A stretch of DNA of 64,000 nucleotides. Origin: Comamonadaceae bacterium. Lineage in GTDB: Bacteria > Pseudomonadota > Gammaproteobacteria > Burkholderiales > Burkholderiaceae_C. The notes under the pieces are model-generated. The model was not told the origin of the DNA. It searched no databases and saw only the letters and a program-made list of their open reading frames with translations. Position numbers and translations under genes: made by a program. Where the stretch lies: NCBI GenBank assembly GCA_947448745.1, contig CANFOQ010000002.1, forward strand, positions 41,778 through 105,777, read 5' to 3'. Within the stretch, counting starts at the first letter, position 1. Each line of letters begins with the position of its first letter. Shown piece after piece: positions 42,885 to 52,406 of this stretch.

Positions 42885-44098
42885 GCTGCGACTCCTGGAA
42901 ATTCAATGGGGGCCAAACAATTGTCAACACGCCAGCCGTACAACCATTCCATGGCGTCATAAAACCGTTCGGGTGTTCTGCCACGCCACAAATCATTGCG
43001 AACCAAACGTTCCACGCCCTTGGCGTGGTAAATCCGTCCCATCTCTCTGGAGGCTAAAACAATGCGTGCGGTGCGTGCAATGCGTGAGCGTTGATAGAGA
43101 TCAAAACCTTTGAACAAATCGTTGTGGTTGGCTTTCAAGGCCTCGCGCAAAGTGACTGCATCTTCAATCGCCATGCAAGCACCTTGCGCCATGTATTGCG
43201 TGGTGGGATGTGCAGCATCACCCAGCAGCGTGGTGCGACCATAAGTCCATTGTGCAATGGGGTCTCTATCGGCAGTCGCCCATCGTTTCCAATGCTTGGG
43301 CAAGTCAATCAACTGACGCGCTTTGGGGCAAACCTCTTGAAAGTAACTTTGCACTTCTTCGGCGCTGCCTTCGGTGACACCCCAGGTTTCAACCTCACGA
43401 CTGTGGAAGGTCACCACCACGTTGTACTGCTCGCCACCTCGCAAGGGGTAATGCACCAAATGACAGTTCGGGCCAACCCAAATGCTGGCCGCGTTCCATT
43501 GCAACTCAGCTGGGAAATCTGCTTTGTCAACCACCGCGCGATACACCACATGACCCGTGACACGATGCGGGTCACCCACCAACTGTGCTCGAACAGCAGA
43601 TTTCACCCCATCGGCAGCCACCAAAGCCTGCCCTTGGTGCCGATGTCCATGTTGATCGATCACGGTCACCGTGTGATCGTCTTGTTCAACAGCTTGCACA
43701 CTGATGCTGGTGTGCATGTCCACCTGGCCATTCGCCTTCACGCCTTCGAGCAGAGCGCTATGCGCATCCACGCGATGGATCACCGCATAAGGGTTGCCAA
43801 AGCGTTGCCTGAAGGCGTCGCCAGTAGGGATGTAGCCCACTTGGTATTCGTCAATCGCGTCGTGCATCACCATGTAGTCGGTGTAGACAGCGCGGCTGCG
43901 GGCTTGCTCGCCAACACCAAGTGCATCAAAGGCGTGGAAGGCATTGGGGCCCAATTGCATGCCCGCACCGATTTCGCCAATCTGCGACGCTTGCTCCAGG
44001 ACCTTCACTTCAAACCCTTGCTGGGTCAAGGCCAATGCTGCTGCCAGGCCGCCAATGCCGCCACCGGCCACCAGCACTGGGAGCGATGCGTTATTCAT
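42881..44098 (-). CDS. FAD-dependent aromatic hydroxylase (3-hydroxybenzoate 6-hydroxylase-like)
   Basis: 405 aa. GGGIGGLAAALAL (residues ~12-24), the DG motif VAADGVKSAVR and GDAAHPTTQYMAQGACMAIEDA are class A flavoprotein monooxygenase features; the last is typical of the 3-hydroxybenzoate 6-hydroxylase/salicylate hydroxylase group that uses NAD(P)H to hydroxylate aromatic acids. No ring-cleavage dioxygenase is in the window, so the pathway would finish elsewhere. Confidence 0.88.
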   Translation of the reverse strand: MNNASLPVLVAGGGIGGLAAALALTQQGFEVKVLEQASQIGEIGAGMQLGPNAFHAFDALGVGEQARSRAVYTDYMVMHDAIDEYQVGYIPTGDAFRQRFGNPYAVIHRVDAHSALLEGVKANGQVDMHTSISVQAVEQDDHTVTVIDQHGHRHQGQALVAADGVKSAVRAQLVGDPHRVTGHVVYRAVVDKADFPAELQWNAASIWVGPNCHLVHYPLRGGEQYNVVVTFHSREVETWGVTEGSAEEVQSYFQEVCPKARQLIDLPKHWKRWATADRDPIAQWTYGRTTLLGDAAHPTTQYMAQGACMAIEDAVTLREALKANHNDLFKGFDLYQRSRIARTARIVLASREMGRIYHAKGVERLVRNDLWRGRTPERFYDAMEWLYGWRVDNCLAPIEFPGVAA

Positions 44099-44107
44099 GA
44101 TTTCATT

Positions 44108-45271
44108 CTAGGTAGAAAGCGTTCGGCCCAGCTCTTGAAGAATTTTGTCGTTGTGTTGTCCAACACTGGGAATGGGGCCCATGGTGTATTCAAAGCCCGA
44201 TTGCAAACCCGGTGGCAGCAAAGCGGGCAGGGGGCCAACGGGGGAATCGACACTGGTCCAACGTTTGCGCGCTTGCAGTTGGGGATGCGCCCACAAATCG
44301 GCCATGCTGTTCATGCGGGCGTTGGCAATCGGCGCATCATCTAAGCGATGAATCACTTCTGCAGCTGTCAGCATGGCAAACACTTCCAAGATGATGCGCT
44401 GTAAATCCTGGCGGTTTTGATTGCGCAAGCTGTTGTTGTTGAAGCGGGCGTCCGTGGCCAAGTCGGGCATCAGCAGCACCACTTCACAAAATTTCACCCA
44501 CTCTCTTTCGTTTTGCAAACCGAGCATGACGCAGACACCATCACCTGCCAAAAAGGGGCCGTAGGGGTAGATGGTGGCGTGCGATGCGCCCGTGCGCGGC
44601 GGTGGGCTGGCATGGTCCATGGCGTAGTACATGGGAAAGCCCATCCATTCGGCCAAGGACTCCAACATGGAGACATCGATGTGCGCACCTTCACCTGTTT
44701 TGTCGCGTTGAATCAGGGCGCTCAAAATATTGGTGTAGGCATACATACCCGCTGCAATGTCGGCAATCGAGTTGCCACTTTTACTGGGTGTGTCTGGGGT
44801 GCCAGTGACCGACAAATAGCCCGCTTCACTTTGAATCAACAGGTCGTAGGCTTTTTTGTCTCGGTAGGGGCCTTCGTTGCCATAGCCCGAAATGTCACAA
44901 ACAATCAGCCGAGGATGTTGTGCCCGCAAGGTGCTGGCATCTAAACCCATCCGAGCCGTGGCACCCGGCGCCAGGTTTTGCACCAACACATCAGCCTTGC
45001 CAATCAAGGCCTTGAGGACTTGCAAATGCTCAGGATTCTTCAAGTCCAGTGCCAAACTTTCCTTGGACCGATTGACCCACACAAAATGCGATGACGCACC
45101 GCGTGCACGTTGGTCATAGCCTCGCGCAAAGTCACCCAAGCCGGGGCGTTCAACTTTGATGACACGTGCGCCAAGGTCTGCCAATTGCCGTGTGCAAAAA
45201 GGCGCGGCGATGGCATGTTCCAAGGAGACCACGGTCACGTGGTCCAAGGGTTTGACGGCAGATGTCTTCAT
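44108..45271 (-). CDS. CaiB/BaiF (class III) CoA-transferase
   Basis: 387 aa. LEHAIAAPFCTRQLADLGARVIKVERPG is the family opening (only part given here), with DLKNPEHLQVLKALI and a catalytic aspartate in HIDVSMLESLAEW. It moves CoA between carboxylates. The neighbouring acyl-CoA ligase suggests the imported acid is handled as a CoA thioester. Confidence 0.93.
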   Translation of the reverse strand: MKTSAVKPLDHVTVVSLEHAIAAPFCTRQLADLGARVIKVERPGLGDFARGYDQRARGASSHFVWVNRSKESLALDLKNPEHLQVLKALIGKADVLVQNLAPGATARMGLDASTLRAQHPRLIVCDISGYGNEGPYRDKKAYDLLIQSEAGYLSVTGTPDTPSKSGNSIADIAAGMYAYTNILSALIQRDKTGEGAHIDVSMLESLAEWMGFPMYYAMDHASPPPRTGASHATIYPYGPFLAGDGVCVMLGLQNEREWVKFCEVVLLMPDLATDARFNNNSLRNQNRQDLQRIILEVFAMLTAAEVIHRLDDAPIANARMNSMADLWAHPQLQARKRWTSVDSPVGPLPALLPPGLQSGFEYTMGPIPSVGQHNDKILQELGRTLST

Positions 45272-45296
45272 GGTGTGTTGAATCTGGGCAAACGAC

Positions 45297-46598
45297 TTAT
45301 TTGAAGTCGACCATCTTCAAGGCACTGTTTTGCAAGATGCTTGGGTTGATGGTCTTCACCCAGGCAGGCGATTTTTCACCCACAGGCGTGGTCACCAACT
45401 CTGCGGGGACGATCATCATTTTGTCGAGCACTGCAAAAGGATATTGGGGCACGCGCTTGGTCAAACCCAGCAGCTGGTCTTCCAAGCCTTGTCCATCGGC
45501 ACGCATGCGAATGGGATGGCCATAGGTTTTGAACTCCATGGTGCGCATGGCTTCTGCCACTTGTTCTGTGCTGGGCCATTTGCCGCCATTGGCCTTGATG
45601 GCTTTTTCATACCCGGTTTTCAAACCCACCAAGGCTTGGGCCATGTGGTAAGTGGAGTAGATCGGGAAGGCACCTGTTTTGGCTTTGAATTTTTCAATGA
45701 ACGCTTTGTGTTTGGGGTCGTTTTTGGTTTCGGGATGCAAGAAGTAATGGTCACCTCGTGCACCTGCAATCACACCCGCTGGCACGGCTGTACCCAAGCG
45801 CTCCAAGGAGCTTTCCAGCAGAGGCAGCACAAACAAAGTCTTTTGCTCAAACACACCGCGTTGGGAGGCTTGGCGCACAAAGGTATCGAGGTCGCCACCC
45901 CATGAGGTGTTCAACACCACATCAGGCTTCATGGCTTGCAATCGACTCAGCTCAGTCGAGAAGTCGGCAGCCCCCATCTTGGGGAACATCTCAGCCACCA
46001 CTTTGACGTTGGGTTTGAAGACACGCAAGGTGTTGATGAAAATTTCCCACGAGTCGCGTCCCCATGCGTAGTCTTGGTTGACCACGGCAATGGTTTCAAA
46101 GTCGGGTTTGGTTTTCAACAGATACAACACCGTGGCGACCATCTCCGTGGTGGCATTGGCTTGGGTGCGCACCACATATTGATAGCGTTTTTCTTCCAGC
46201 AGTTTTTCAGTGCCACAGTCCCAGGCGATGTTGAGCACTTTCAAATCTTCCGCCACCGGGGCGACCGTGTTGCAATTGCCACTGGAGATGGAAGCGATCA
46301 TGGTTTTCACGCCCATCTCTTGCACCACACGCCGGTACTCTGACAGCATCTTGTCAGCACCTGCGCCTTCATCAATGAAAGTGGCTGACAGCTTCACGCC
46401 ACCAATGCCGCCTTGTGCGTTGATGTCGTCAATCATTAGCTCGGCGGCTGCTTTGGCAGGCACGCCAAACACGGATGCGGGTCCTGACATGAAAGTGGTG
46501 ATGCCAATTTTCAATTCGGTAGGCTTGGTTTGGGCTGAGCTGGTCAGGCTCAAGCCACTGATCAATGCCGCCAACAACAGTTTATTGAATGTATTCAT
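45297..46598 (-). CDS. Periplasmic substrate-binding protein (LivJ-like) of the catabolic operon
   Basis: 433 aa with a signal peptide (KLLLAALISGLSLTSSAQ). ELKIGITTFMSGPASVFGVPAK begins the type I binding fold; VVNQDYAWGRDSWEIF is in the hinge region. The receptor lies apart from its ATPases and permeases but inside the same operon. Receptors of this sort often bind aromatic acids; the specificity is inferred from neighbours. Confidence 0.9.
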   Translation of the reverse strand: MNTFNKLLLAALISGLSLTSSAQTKPTELKIGITTFMSGPASVFGVPAKAAAELMIDDINAQGGIGGVKLSATFIDEGAGADKMLSEYRRVVQEMGVKTMIASISSGNCNTVAPVAEDLKVLNIAWDCGTEKLLEEKRYQYVVRTQANATTEMVATVLYLLKTKPDFETIAVVNQDYAWGRDSWEIFINTLRVFKPNVKVVAEMFPKMGAADFSTELSRLQAMKPDVVLNTSWGGDLDTFVRQASQRGVFEQKTLFVLPLLESSLERLGTAVPAGVIAGARGDHYFLHPETKNDPKHKAFIEKFKAKTGAFPIYSTYHMAQALVGLKTGYEKAIKANGGKWPSTEQVAEAMRTMEFKTYGHPIRMRADGQGLEDQLLGLTKRVPQYPFAVLDKMMIVPAELVTTPVGEKSPAWVKTINPSILQNSALKMVDFK

Positions 46599-46622
46599 GC
46601 GATGTGTCTCCTGAAAATGGGA

Positions 46623-47375
46623 TCAGATGGTGCGTCCGCCGTCAACGGGGAATTCAACGCCTGTGAAAAATTCGGCGGCGTCGCTTGCCAAGAACACGGC
46701 TGCAGCAGCCACATCACTGGCTTGGGCGAAGCGGCCCAAGGGGATCGTGGCCGTGAACTTGGCACGGTTTTCAAGGGTATCGGGCAAGCCCATGAAATCC
46801 TCGAACAAACCAGTCACGCCCATGACGGGACAAATGGCATTGACACGGATTTTTTCGGGGCCCAACTCCACCGCCATGGACTTTGAGAGCAAGTTGACGG
46901 CGCCCTTGGAGGCGTTGTACCAAGTCAAGCCAGGGCGGGGACGGATGCCCGCCACCGAGCCAATGTTCAAAATCACACCACCGCCGTTTTGGCGAAGATG
47001 GGGCAGCACGGCATGGGTCATGTGGAAGATGGACTTCACATTCACACTGAAAATTTTGTCAAACATGGCCTCGTCCACTTCGAGCATCGGACGGTTTTTG
47101 TGCGTGGTGCCGGCGTTGTTGACGATGATGTCGGGAATGCCAAAGGTCGTGATGCAATGCTTCACCAGTGCTTTCACTTGGGTCGCGTTGGTCACATCGC
47201 AAGTGAAGGCGCTGGCTTGTGTGCCCAAACTGTCTGCCACGCGTTTGGCAGCCTCACCTTGTATATCTGCGACGATGACTTTCGCACCTTCGCGGACATA
47301 AGCTTGGGCAATGCCCTCGCCGAACCCACCGCCTGCGCCGGTGATGATGGCAATTTTGTTTTGGAGTTGACTCAT
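46623..47375 (-). CDS. Short-chain dehydrogenase/reductase
   Basis: 250 aa from the ATG at 47375 (MSQLQNKIAI); the open frame extends 58 codons upstream. TGAGGGFGEGIA binds NAD(P), NNAG is present, and YNASK is the catalytic YxxxK. Likely oxidises a hydroxyl or reduces a keto intermediate in the operon's pathway. 20 bp after the aldehyde dehydrogenase stop. Confidence 0.93.
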   Translation of the reverse strand: MSQLQNKIAIITGAGGGFGEGIAQAYVREGAKVIVADIQGEAAKRVADSLGTQASAFTCDVTNATQVKALVKHCITTFGIPDIIVNNAGTTHKNRPMLEVDEAMFDKIFSVNVKSIFHMTHAVLPHLRQNGGGVILNIGSVAGIRPRPGLTWYNASKGAVNLLSKSMAVELGPEKIRVNAICPVMGVTGLFEDFMGLPDTLENRAKFTATIPLGRFAQASDVAAAAVFLASDAAEFFTGVEFPVDGGRTI

Positions 47376-47395
47376 TTTTTCTCTCTGTGTGTTGT

Positions 47396-48829
47396 TCACC
47401 CGTGGAACTGAATCACGGTTTTGGTGCTGCTCATTTCTTCCAAGGCCATGAAGCCTTTTTCGCGACCATGGCCACTGCGTTTGACGCCACCAAAGGGCAG
47501 TTCGACGCCGCCACCAGCGCCAAATGAATTGATAAACACTTGGCCACATTTCAATGCTTTGGCCACGCGTTGCTGGCGACCGCCGTTTTCTGTCCAGACA
47601 GCGGCCAGCAGCCCATAGTCGGTGCCATTGGCCAAAGCAATGGCATGGGCCTCATCAGTGAATGGCATGGCGGCCAACACCGGGCCAAAGACTTCCTCTT
47701 GCGCCAAACGGTTGTGCGAGGGCACTTGCCCAAATAAGGTGGGCGTCACGTAATAACCACCGCTTGGCACCCCAGGGTCCACCTGGCCTTGGGCCAAGAT
47801 CTTCAATCCATCTTGTTGGGCTTGTGCCAAATACTTGTTGACACGTTGTTGTTGCGACAAATTCACCACGGGGCCGCAATCCAAATTCATGTCAGGTGTG
47901 CCGACCCGGACTTTGGAGAATTTCTCAGCCACCACGCTGAGGAATTCGTCATAGAAATCGGCTTGCACCAACAAGCGACTGCCTGCCGTGCAAGTTTGGC
48001 CTGTGTTTTGAATGATGCCGCGCACCACCGTGCTGGCAGCGAGTTCCAGGTTGGCATCTGCAAACACCACATGCGGCGATTTGCCACCCAACTCCAGTAC
48101 GCATTTCACGGCATTCAACGCGGCCGCTTGTTGAATCAACACGCCTACTTCGTTGGAACCAGTGAAGCTGATGAAGTTGATACCAGGGTGTCTGGACAAG
48201 GCGGCACCCGCTTCTTCGCCCAGACCACTGACGATGTTGAGTGCCCCAGGTGGGAAACCCACTTCCAAAGCCAGCTCGGCGATGCGCAAACAACTCATGC
48301 AAGCGTCTTCAGCAGGTTTGACCACCACGGCATTGCCCATGGCGAGCGCTGGTCCAATGCTGCGCCCCATCATCTGCGCGGGGTAGTTCCAAGGAATGAT
48401 GTGGGCCGTGACACCCAAGGGTTCGCGCAGCAAGTTGACTTGGTAGCCATTCAAAAACGGAATGACTTCGCCGTGGATTTTGTCGGCGGCACTGCCATAG
48501 AACTCGAAGTAGCGAGCCAACACCACCATGTCGTTGCGAGCTGTGGTCATGGGTTTGCCGGTGTCACGCGCTTCCAGCAGCGCCAATTCTTCCGCATGAT
48601 CCAACACTTTTTGCGCCATTTTCAGCATCAAGCGTCCACGTTCCAGGGCAGAGAATTGCCCCCAAGCGCCGTCTAAAGCTTGCCGAGCTGCTGTCACAGC
48701 CAAATCAATGTCAGCAGCATCACCACGTGGAATGGTGTCGAAAGCCATGCCATCCACGGGCGAGAGCACTTGCAATGTTTTTCCGCTTTGGGCTTGAACC
48801 GATTTGCCCCCGATGATCATGTTGGCCAC
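47396..48829 (-). CDS. NAD(P)-dependent aldehyde dehydrogenase
   Basis: 477 aa. The catalytic Cys is in GQTCTAGSRL and the general-base Glu in LELGGKSPHVVF; PWNYPAQMMGRS and GEEAGAAL are cofactor and substrate contacts. A betaine-aldehyde-type class. It would convert an aldehyde intermediate to the acid in the operon's route. Confidence 0.94.
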   Translation of the reverse strand: MANMIIGGKSVQAQSGKTLQVLSPVDGMAFDTIPRGDAADIDLAVTAARQALDGAWGQFSALERGRLMLKMAQKVLDHAEELALLEARDTGKPMTTARNDMVVLARYFEFYGSAADKIHGEVIPFLNGYQVNLLREPLGVTAHIIPWNYPAQMMGRSIGPALAMGNAVVVKPAEDACMSCLRIAELALEVGFPPGALNIVSGLGEEAGAALSRHPGINFISFTGSNEVGVLIQQAAALNAVKCVLELGGKSPHVVFADANLELAASTVVRGIIQNTGQTCTAGSRLLVQADFYDEFLSVVAEKFSKVRVGTPDMNLDCGPVVNLSQQQRVNKYLAQAQQDGLKILAQGQVDPGVPSGGYYVTPTLFGQVPSHNRLAQEEVFGPVLAAMPFTDEAHAIALANGTDYGLLAAVWTENGGRQQRVAKALKCGQVFINSFGAGGGVELPFGGVKRSGHGREKGFMALEEMSSTKTVIQFHG

Positions 48830-48842
48830 GTGTGGAACTCCG

Positions 48843-49520
48843 TTAAATAGAAAAATAGGTTTTGGAAGCTTGCGTCAGCGCACCGCGCTCTAGCAGCCAA
48901 GTTTGATCGGGTATATCAGACAGCAGACCCGCGTTGGATTCCGTGATGACCACACACAACGCGGGTTGCCATTGGCGCAAACGTCCAATGGCTTCCACAT
49001 ACTGTTGCGCCAAAACAGGAGCCAGACCTTGCAGGGGTTCGTCTAACAGCACCAAGCGTTGCCCGACCATCAGCGCACGACCCAGCGCCACCATCTTGCC
49101 TTGGCCGCCGGAGAGTGCCGCGCCAGAGCGTTGGAGCATGTCTTTGAGCTGCGGCACGACTGGCAACACGGCTTCTTGACGCTCTTTCACTTCCTTGGCT
49201 GACAAGCCCAGCACTTCACAAGGCAGTGCCAAGTTTTCTTCCACACTCAGTGTCGGAAAGATGATGCGGTCTTCGGGGGCATAGCCGATGCCCATGCGGG
49301 CGCGGTGGTGTGCCGGGCTGCCAAGCAACTGTTGGCCTTCTAAGTTGATGTCGCCTGATGTCACTGGCAGCAAGCCCATGATGCTTCGCAACAGTGTGGT
49401 TTTCCCGGCACCATTGCGACCGACCACGGCCACGGTGGTGCCCGCCGACAGGGATGCAGAAATCTGTCGCAACACTTGGACGCCCGCAATATCGACGCTG
49501 AGTTGGTGGATGCTCAACAT
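48843..49520 (-). CDS. LivF-like ABC ATPase of the catabolic operon
   Basis: 225 aa. Walker A GRNGAGKTTLLRS (Lys present, in contrast to the first cassette), LSGGQGKMVALGRAL signature, Walker B RLVLLDEPLQGLAP. It overlaps the LivG-like stop by one base. Confidence 0.92.
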   Translation of the reverse strand: MLSIHQLSVDIAGVQVLRQISASLSAGTTVAVVGRNGAGKTTLLRSIMGLLPVTSGDINLEGQQLLGSPAHHRARMGIGYAPEDRIIFPTLSVEENLALPCEVLGLSAKEVKERQEAVLPVVPQLKDMLQRSGAALSGGQGKMVALGRALMVGQRLVLLDEPLQGLAPVLAQQYVEAIGRLRQWQPALCVVITESNAGLLSDIPDQTWLLERGALTQASKTYFSI

Positions 49521-50263
49521 CAGTGGGTTCCCAACACTTCGCGTTGAATTTGGGGGTTGGACAGTACTTCAGCAGGCGGGCCATCAGCGGCCACCTTGCC
49601 GGCAATCCAAGCAGCGACACGGGTGGCATAGCGGTTCACGATGTCGATGTCGTGCTCTACAAACCAACTGGTGACTTGGCGCTCGGTCAGCGCTTGCATC
49701 ACCGTGTCCATCAAAGCCATTTTGTCTTCTGAAGCCACACCACTGGTGGGCTCGTCCATGATCAACAGTTGAGGGCGCAGCATCAAGGCCATCGCAATGT
49801 CAAGCAACTTGCGTTGACCTTCTGGCAGCGCCAATGCAGGCTCGTGGGCACGATGTTGCAAGCCCACCAAGGCCAGGGTGTCATCCACTTCGCGGCCATC
49901 CACCGAGTCGGCCAAAGCTTTGAAAAAAGACAGCTTGCCCGAGCGTCCGGCAGCGGCAATTTCCAAGCATTGGCGAACCGTGTGGTCGAGGAACAGTTGC
50001 GGCAATTGAAACGAACGGCCCAAGCCCAGGCGCACAATGTGGCGCGGGAGTTGGTGCGTCACGTCCACACCATTGAAAAACACTTGGCCCGCTGTTGGCT
50101 TTAAAAACCCGGTGCAAATATTGATGAAGGTGGTCTTGCCAGCACCGTTTTGACCAATGACCGCCAAGCGTTCACCGCGTTGCAACGCAAAGTCAATGTT
50201 GTCAGCGGCCACCACACCGCCAAAAGCCAGTTGCAAGCCCTTGGTTTCAAGCAAGGCACTCAT
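49520..50263 (-). CDS. LivG-like ABC ATPase of the catabolic operon
   Basis: 247 aa. Walker A GQNGAGKTTFIN, a family-typical signature ALPEGQRKLLDIAMAL, Walker B LLIMDEPTSGV, H-loop FVEHDIDIV. Overlaps the LivM-like gene by ATGA. Confidence 0.92.
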   Translation of the reverse strand: MSALLETKGLQLAFGGVVAADNIDFALQRGERLAVIGQNGAGKTTFINICTGFLKPTAGQVFFNGVDVTHQLPRHIVRLGLGRSFQLPQLFLDHTVRQCLEIAAAGRSGKLSFFKALADSVDGREVDDTLALVGLQHRAHEPALALPEGQRKLLDIAMALMLRPQLLIMDEPTSGVASEDKMALMDTVMQALTERQVTSWFVEHDIDIVNRYATRVAAWIAGKVAADGPPAEVLSNPQIQREVLGTH

Positions 50264-51198
50264 AACGCACCGCCTGCATGTGCGCGGCGTTTTTGCAGCA
50301 AGCCGACGATGCCATCGGGCGCGATCAGGATGACCATGATCAGCGTGACGCCCAAGATGAGTTGCCAGACCCCTGTCATGTAGGCCGCAGCAAACAACTT
50401 CACGGCTTCGAAAACAGCCGCACCCAACATGGCCCCAAAAGCATGGCCACTGCCGCCCAAGATGGAGATGAACACGTACTCGCCAGAACGGAACCAGGAG
50501 CCAATATCAGGCGTCACCAAGCCCTGCACCAAACCAAACAAGGCACCCGACAACCCCACAAGTGCAGCCGACAAGATGTAGGCATGCCACAAAATGCGCT
50601 TGGCTGACAACCCCAAATATTCCAAGCGGGTTTCATTGGATTTGATGCCTGCCAGCGCTTCACCAGAGGCCGATTTGTAATAGCGTTGGATGCCCCACAC
50701 CAGCACAGCCGATAACAACAAACTCAACATCAACAGGCTGGTTTCGTAAGCATCACGTTCTAGCGAGATGTTGAACAAAGCAGGGCGGTTGATGCGCAAA
50801 CCATCGGTGCCGCCGGTCTGGTTGTAAAACTTGCCCAGCATGGAAAACACCACCATGCTCAGCGCCAAATTCAGCATCCCAAAAAAGATGCCGCGGTAGC
50901 GCACCACAAACAAGCCAATCAATGCGGCAGACAAGATGCTGGCCACAACGCCAATGACCAAGAGCAAGAGTCCATCGCATTCAGGAAAGCTTCGCGCTGT
51001 GAAGGCCACGCTGTAGGCCGCGATGGCTGCGAACAGGGCATGGCCAAAAGACACTTGACCCGCACGCATCATGATGGCCACACCCATGCTGGCCATGCCA
51101 TAGCACAGCGCCATGATGAGCGGTGTTTTGCTCCACGGAAACAGCCAGCCCAAAGCGAAACAGATGACGAAACCCAACCAAGCCAATGCACGAATCAT
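50260..51198 (-). CDS. LivM-like ABC permease of the catabolic operon
   Basis: 312 aa from the ATG at 51198, preceded by GAAGGA; a longer frame starts at 51237. MRAGQVSFGHALFAAIAAY and IKSNETRLEYLGLSAKR are LivM signatures. It starts one base after the LivH-like stop. Confidence 0.92.
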   Translation of the reverse strand: MIRALAWLGFVICFALGWLFPWSKTPLIMALCYGMASMGVAIMMRAGQVSFGHALFAAIAAYSVAFTARSFPECDGLLLLVIGVVASILSAALIGLFVVRYRGIFFGMLNLALSMVVFSMLGKFYNQTGGTDGLRINRPALFNISLERDAYETSLLMLSLLLSAVLVWGIQRYYKSASGEALAGIKSNETRLEYLGLSAKRILWHAYILSAALVGLSGALFGLVQGLVTPDIGSWFRSGEYVFISILGGSGHAFGAMLGAAVFEAVKLFAAAYMTGVWQLILGVTLIMVILIAPDGIVGLLQKRRAHAGGAL

Positions 51199-51199
51199 G

Positions 51200-52105
51200 T
51201 CAAATCCTTCGCGCTTGCGCCACGGAAAACAAACCATTGGGGCGCACCAACAAGACCAACACCATGATCAAGTAGGGCACGGCCACTTCCCATTCGGGGG
51301 CCAAATACACCGCCAAGGAGCGCGTCAGTCCAATCATCAACGAGGCCAACAAAGCGCCTGAGATTTGACCCATGCCAGCGGTTGCTACCACGGCAAACGA
51401 CAAGACGATCATGTCGGCACCTGCCCCTGGCACCATCGATGTGGTGGGTGCCGCCATGGCCCCGCCCAAGGCCCCCAGCGTGGCACCCAAGACAAAGGTC
51501 AACCAGCCAATGCGTTTGGCATGGATGCCCAAGGCGGTGGCCATTTCACGGTGATGCGTCACGGCCACCACTTGTTTGCCCAGCGAGGTGAAATGCAAAA
51601 AGAACAGCAAACCAGCGTAGGCGATCAAGGCCATGATGGGGATGATGATGAGCTGGTAACTGGTGTAGGTCACATTGAAAAAATGCACCGTGCCTAACCT
51701 GCCAATGATGTCGGGTGCCGAATAAGGCTGGGTGCCCCAAATCAGTCGTTGAACATCTTCCAAAACCATGAAGGCCGCAAAGGTCATCAAGAGTTGTTGC
51801 ACCGGGTCGCGCATCTGCACGCGCCGCAACAAGCCCACTTCTAAGACGGTGCCCAGCACCACACCCACCAACAAGGCGGCAGCCAACAAACACGCGAACA
51901 ACATCATGGTGGAGGGCTCGTGCCCCATGGCCAGCAAGGTGAAATAGGACGCTGTGTAACCACCAAATGCATACAACGCACCGTGGGCCACGTTGACAAT
52001 GCCCATGACGCCACAAATCAAGGTCAATCCCAAAGAGACCATGAACAAAAGTGCGGCATAGGACACACCGTCGGCCAGCGCCAACAGCATCAAATCAGTC
52101 GACAT
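51200..52105 (-). CDS. LivH-like ABC permease; first gene of the ten-gene catabolic operon
   Basis: 301 aa from the ATG at 52105 (MSTDLMLLALADGVS), preceded by GGATAG; a longer frame reaches 52144. GVMGIVNVAHGALYAFGGY is the LivH signature. Likely start of the transcript, 43 bp from a perfect palindrome. Confidence 0.92.
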   Translation of the reverse strand: MSTDLMLLALADGVSYAALLFMVSLGLTLICGVMGIVNVAHGALYAFGGYTASYFTLLAMGHEPSTMMLFACLLAAALLVGVVLGTVLEVGLLRRVQMRDPVQQLLMTFAAFMVLEDVQRLIWGTQPYSAPDIIGRLGTVHFFNVTYTSYQLIIIPIMALIAYAGLLFFLHFTSLGKQVVAVTHHREMATALGIHAKRIGWLTFVLGATLGALGGAMAAPTTSMVPGAGADMIVLSFAVVATAGMGQISGALLASLMIGLTRSLAVYLAPEWEVAVPYLIMVLVLLVRPNGLFSVAQARRI

Positions 52106-52147
52106 GAACAAACTATCCAAACATGAAAAAAAGCCAGAAAACAAATG

Positions 52148-52162
52148 AAGATACTGTATCTT
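52148..52162. promoter_or_regulatory. Perfect 7-1-7 palindrome at the head of the catabolic operon
   Basis: AAGATACTGTATCTT is fully symmetric around one central base and lies 43 bp upstream of the livH-like ATG. The half-site AAGATAC and the position suit a GntR- or MarR-type operator; no such regulator gene is in the window. Confidence 0.5.
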
Positions 52163-52353
52163 GGTATATTGGCTTGAGAATTGTGCGAGCTTTTTTTTGT
52201 CAAGTCCACCTTCGCCCCAATTGACTTGTTGGTAGATTAAAAATAAGGGTATTCCCTTGGTCGGGTCGGACTTTATTTGGCTCTAAATTTATATTACCTC
52301 GCGAGAAGTACAAACAGAAATTATTTGAATTTCACGAAAACACACAGTTCTTC

Positions 52354-52375
52354 AGATGCTTGGGGTTTAGCATCT
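52354..52375. promoter_or_regulatory. Inverted repeat just upstream of the histidine kinase
   Basis: AGATGCT (52354-52360) and AGCATCT (52369-52375) form a perfect 7-bp stem with an 8-nt spacer, ending 31 bp before the kinase ATG. It could be an autoregulatory operator or a leader hairpin. Confidence 0.35.
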
Positions 52376-52406
52376 TCTTATTTCTAACCAAAAAATCGCA
52401 TCAGCA

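Larger units (their letters stand above)
52106..52406. other. 301-bp divergent intergenic region
   Basis: It separates the livH-like operon from the histidine kinase gene. It contains the 15-bp palindrome at 52148-52162, a TTGACA on the minus strand near 52196-52201 without a well-placed -10, and an AGATGCT/AGCATCT hairpin at 52354-52375. No gene is seen. Confidence 0.7.
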
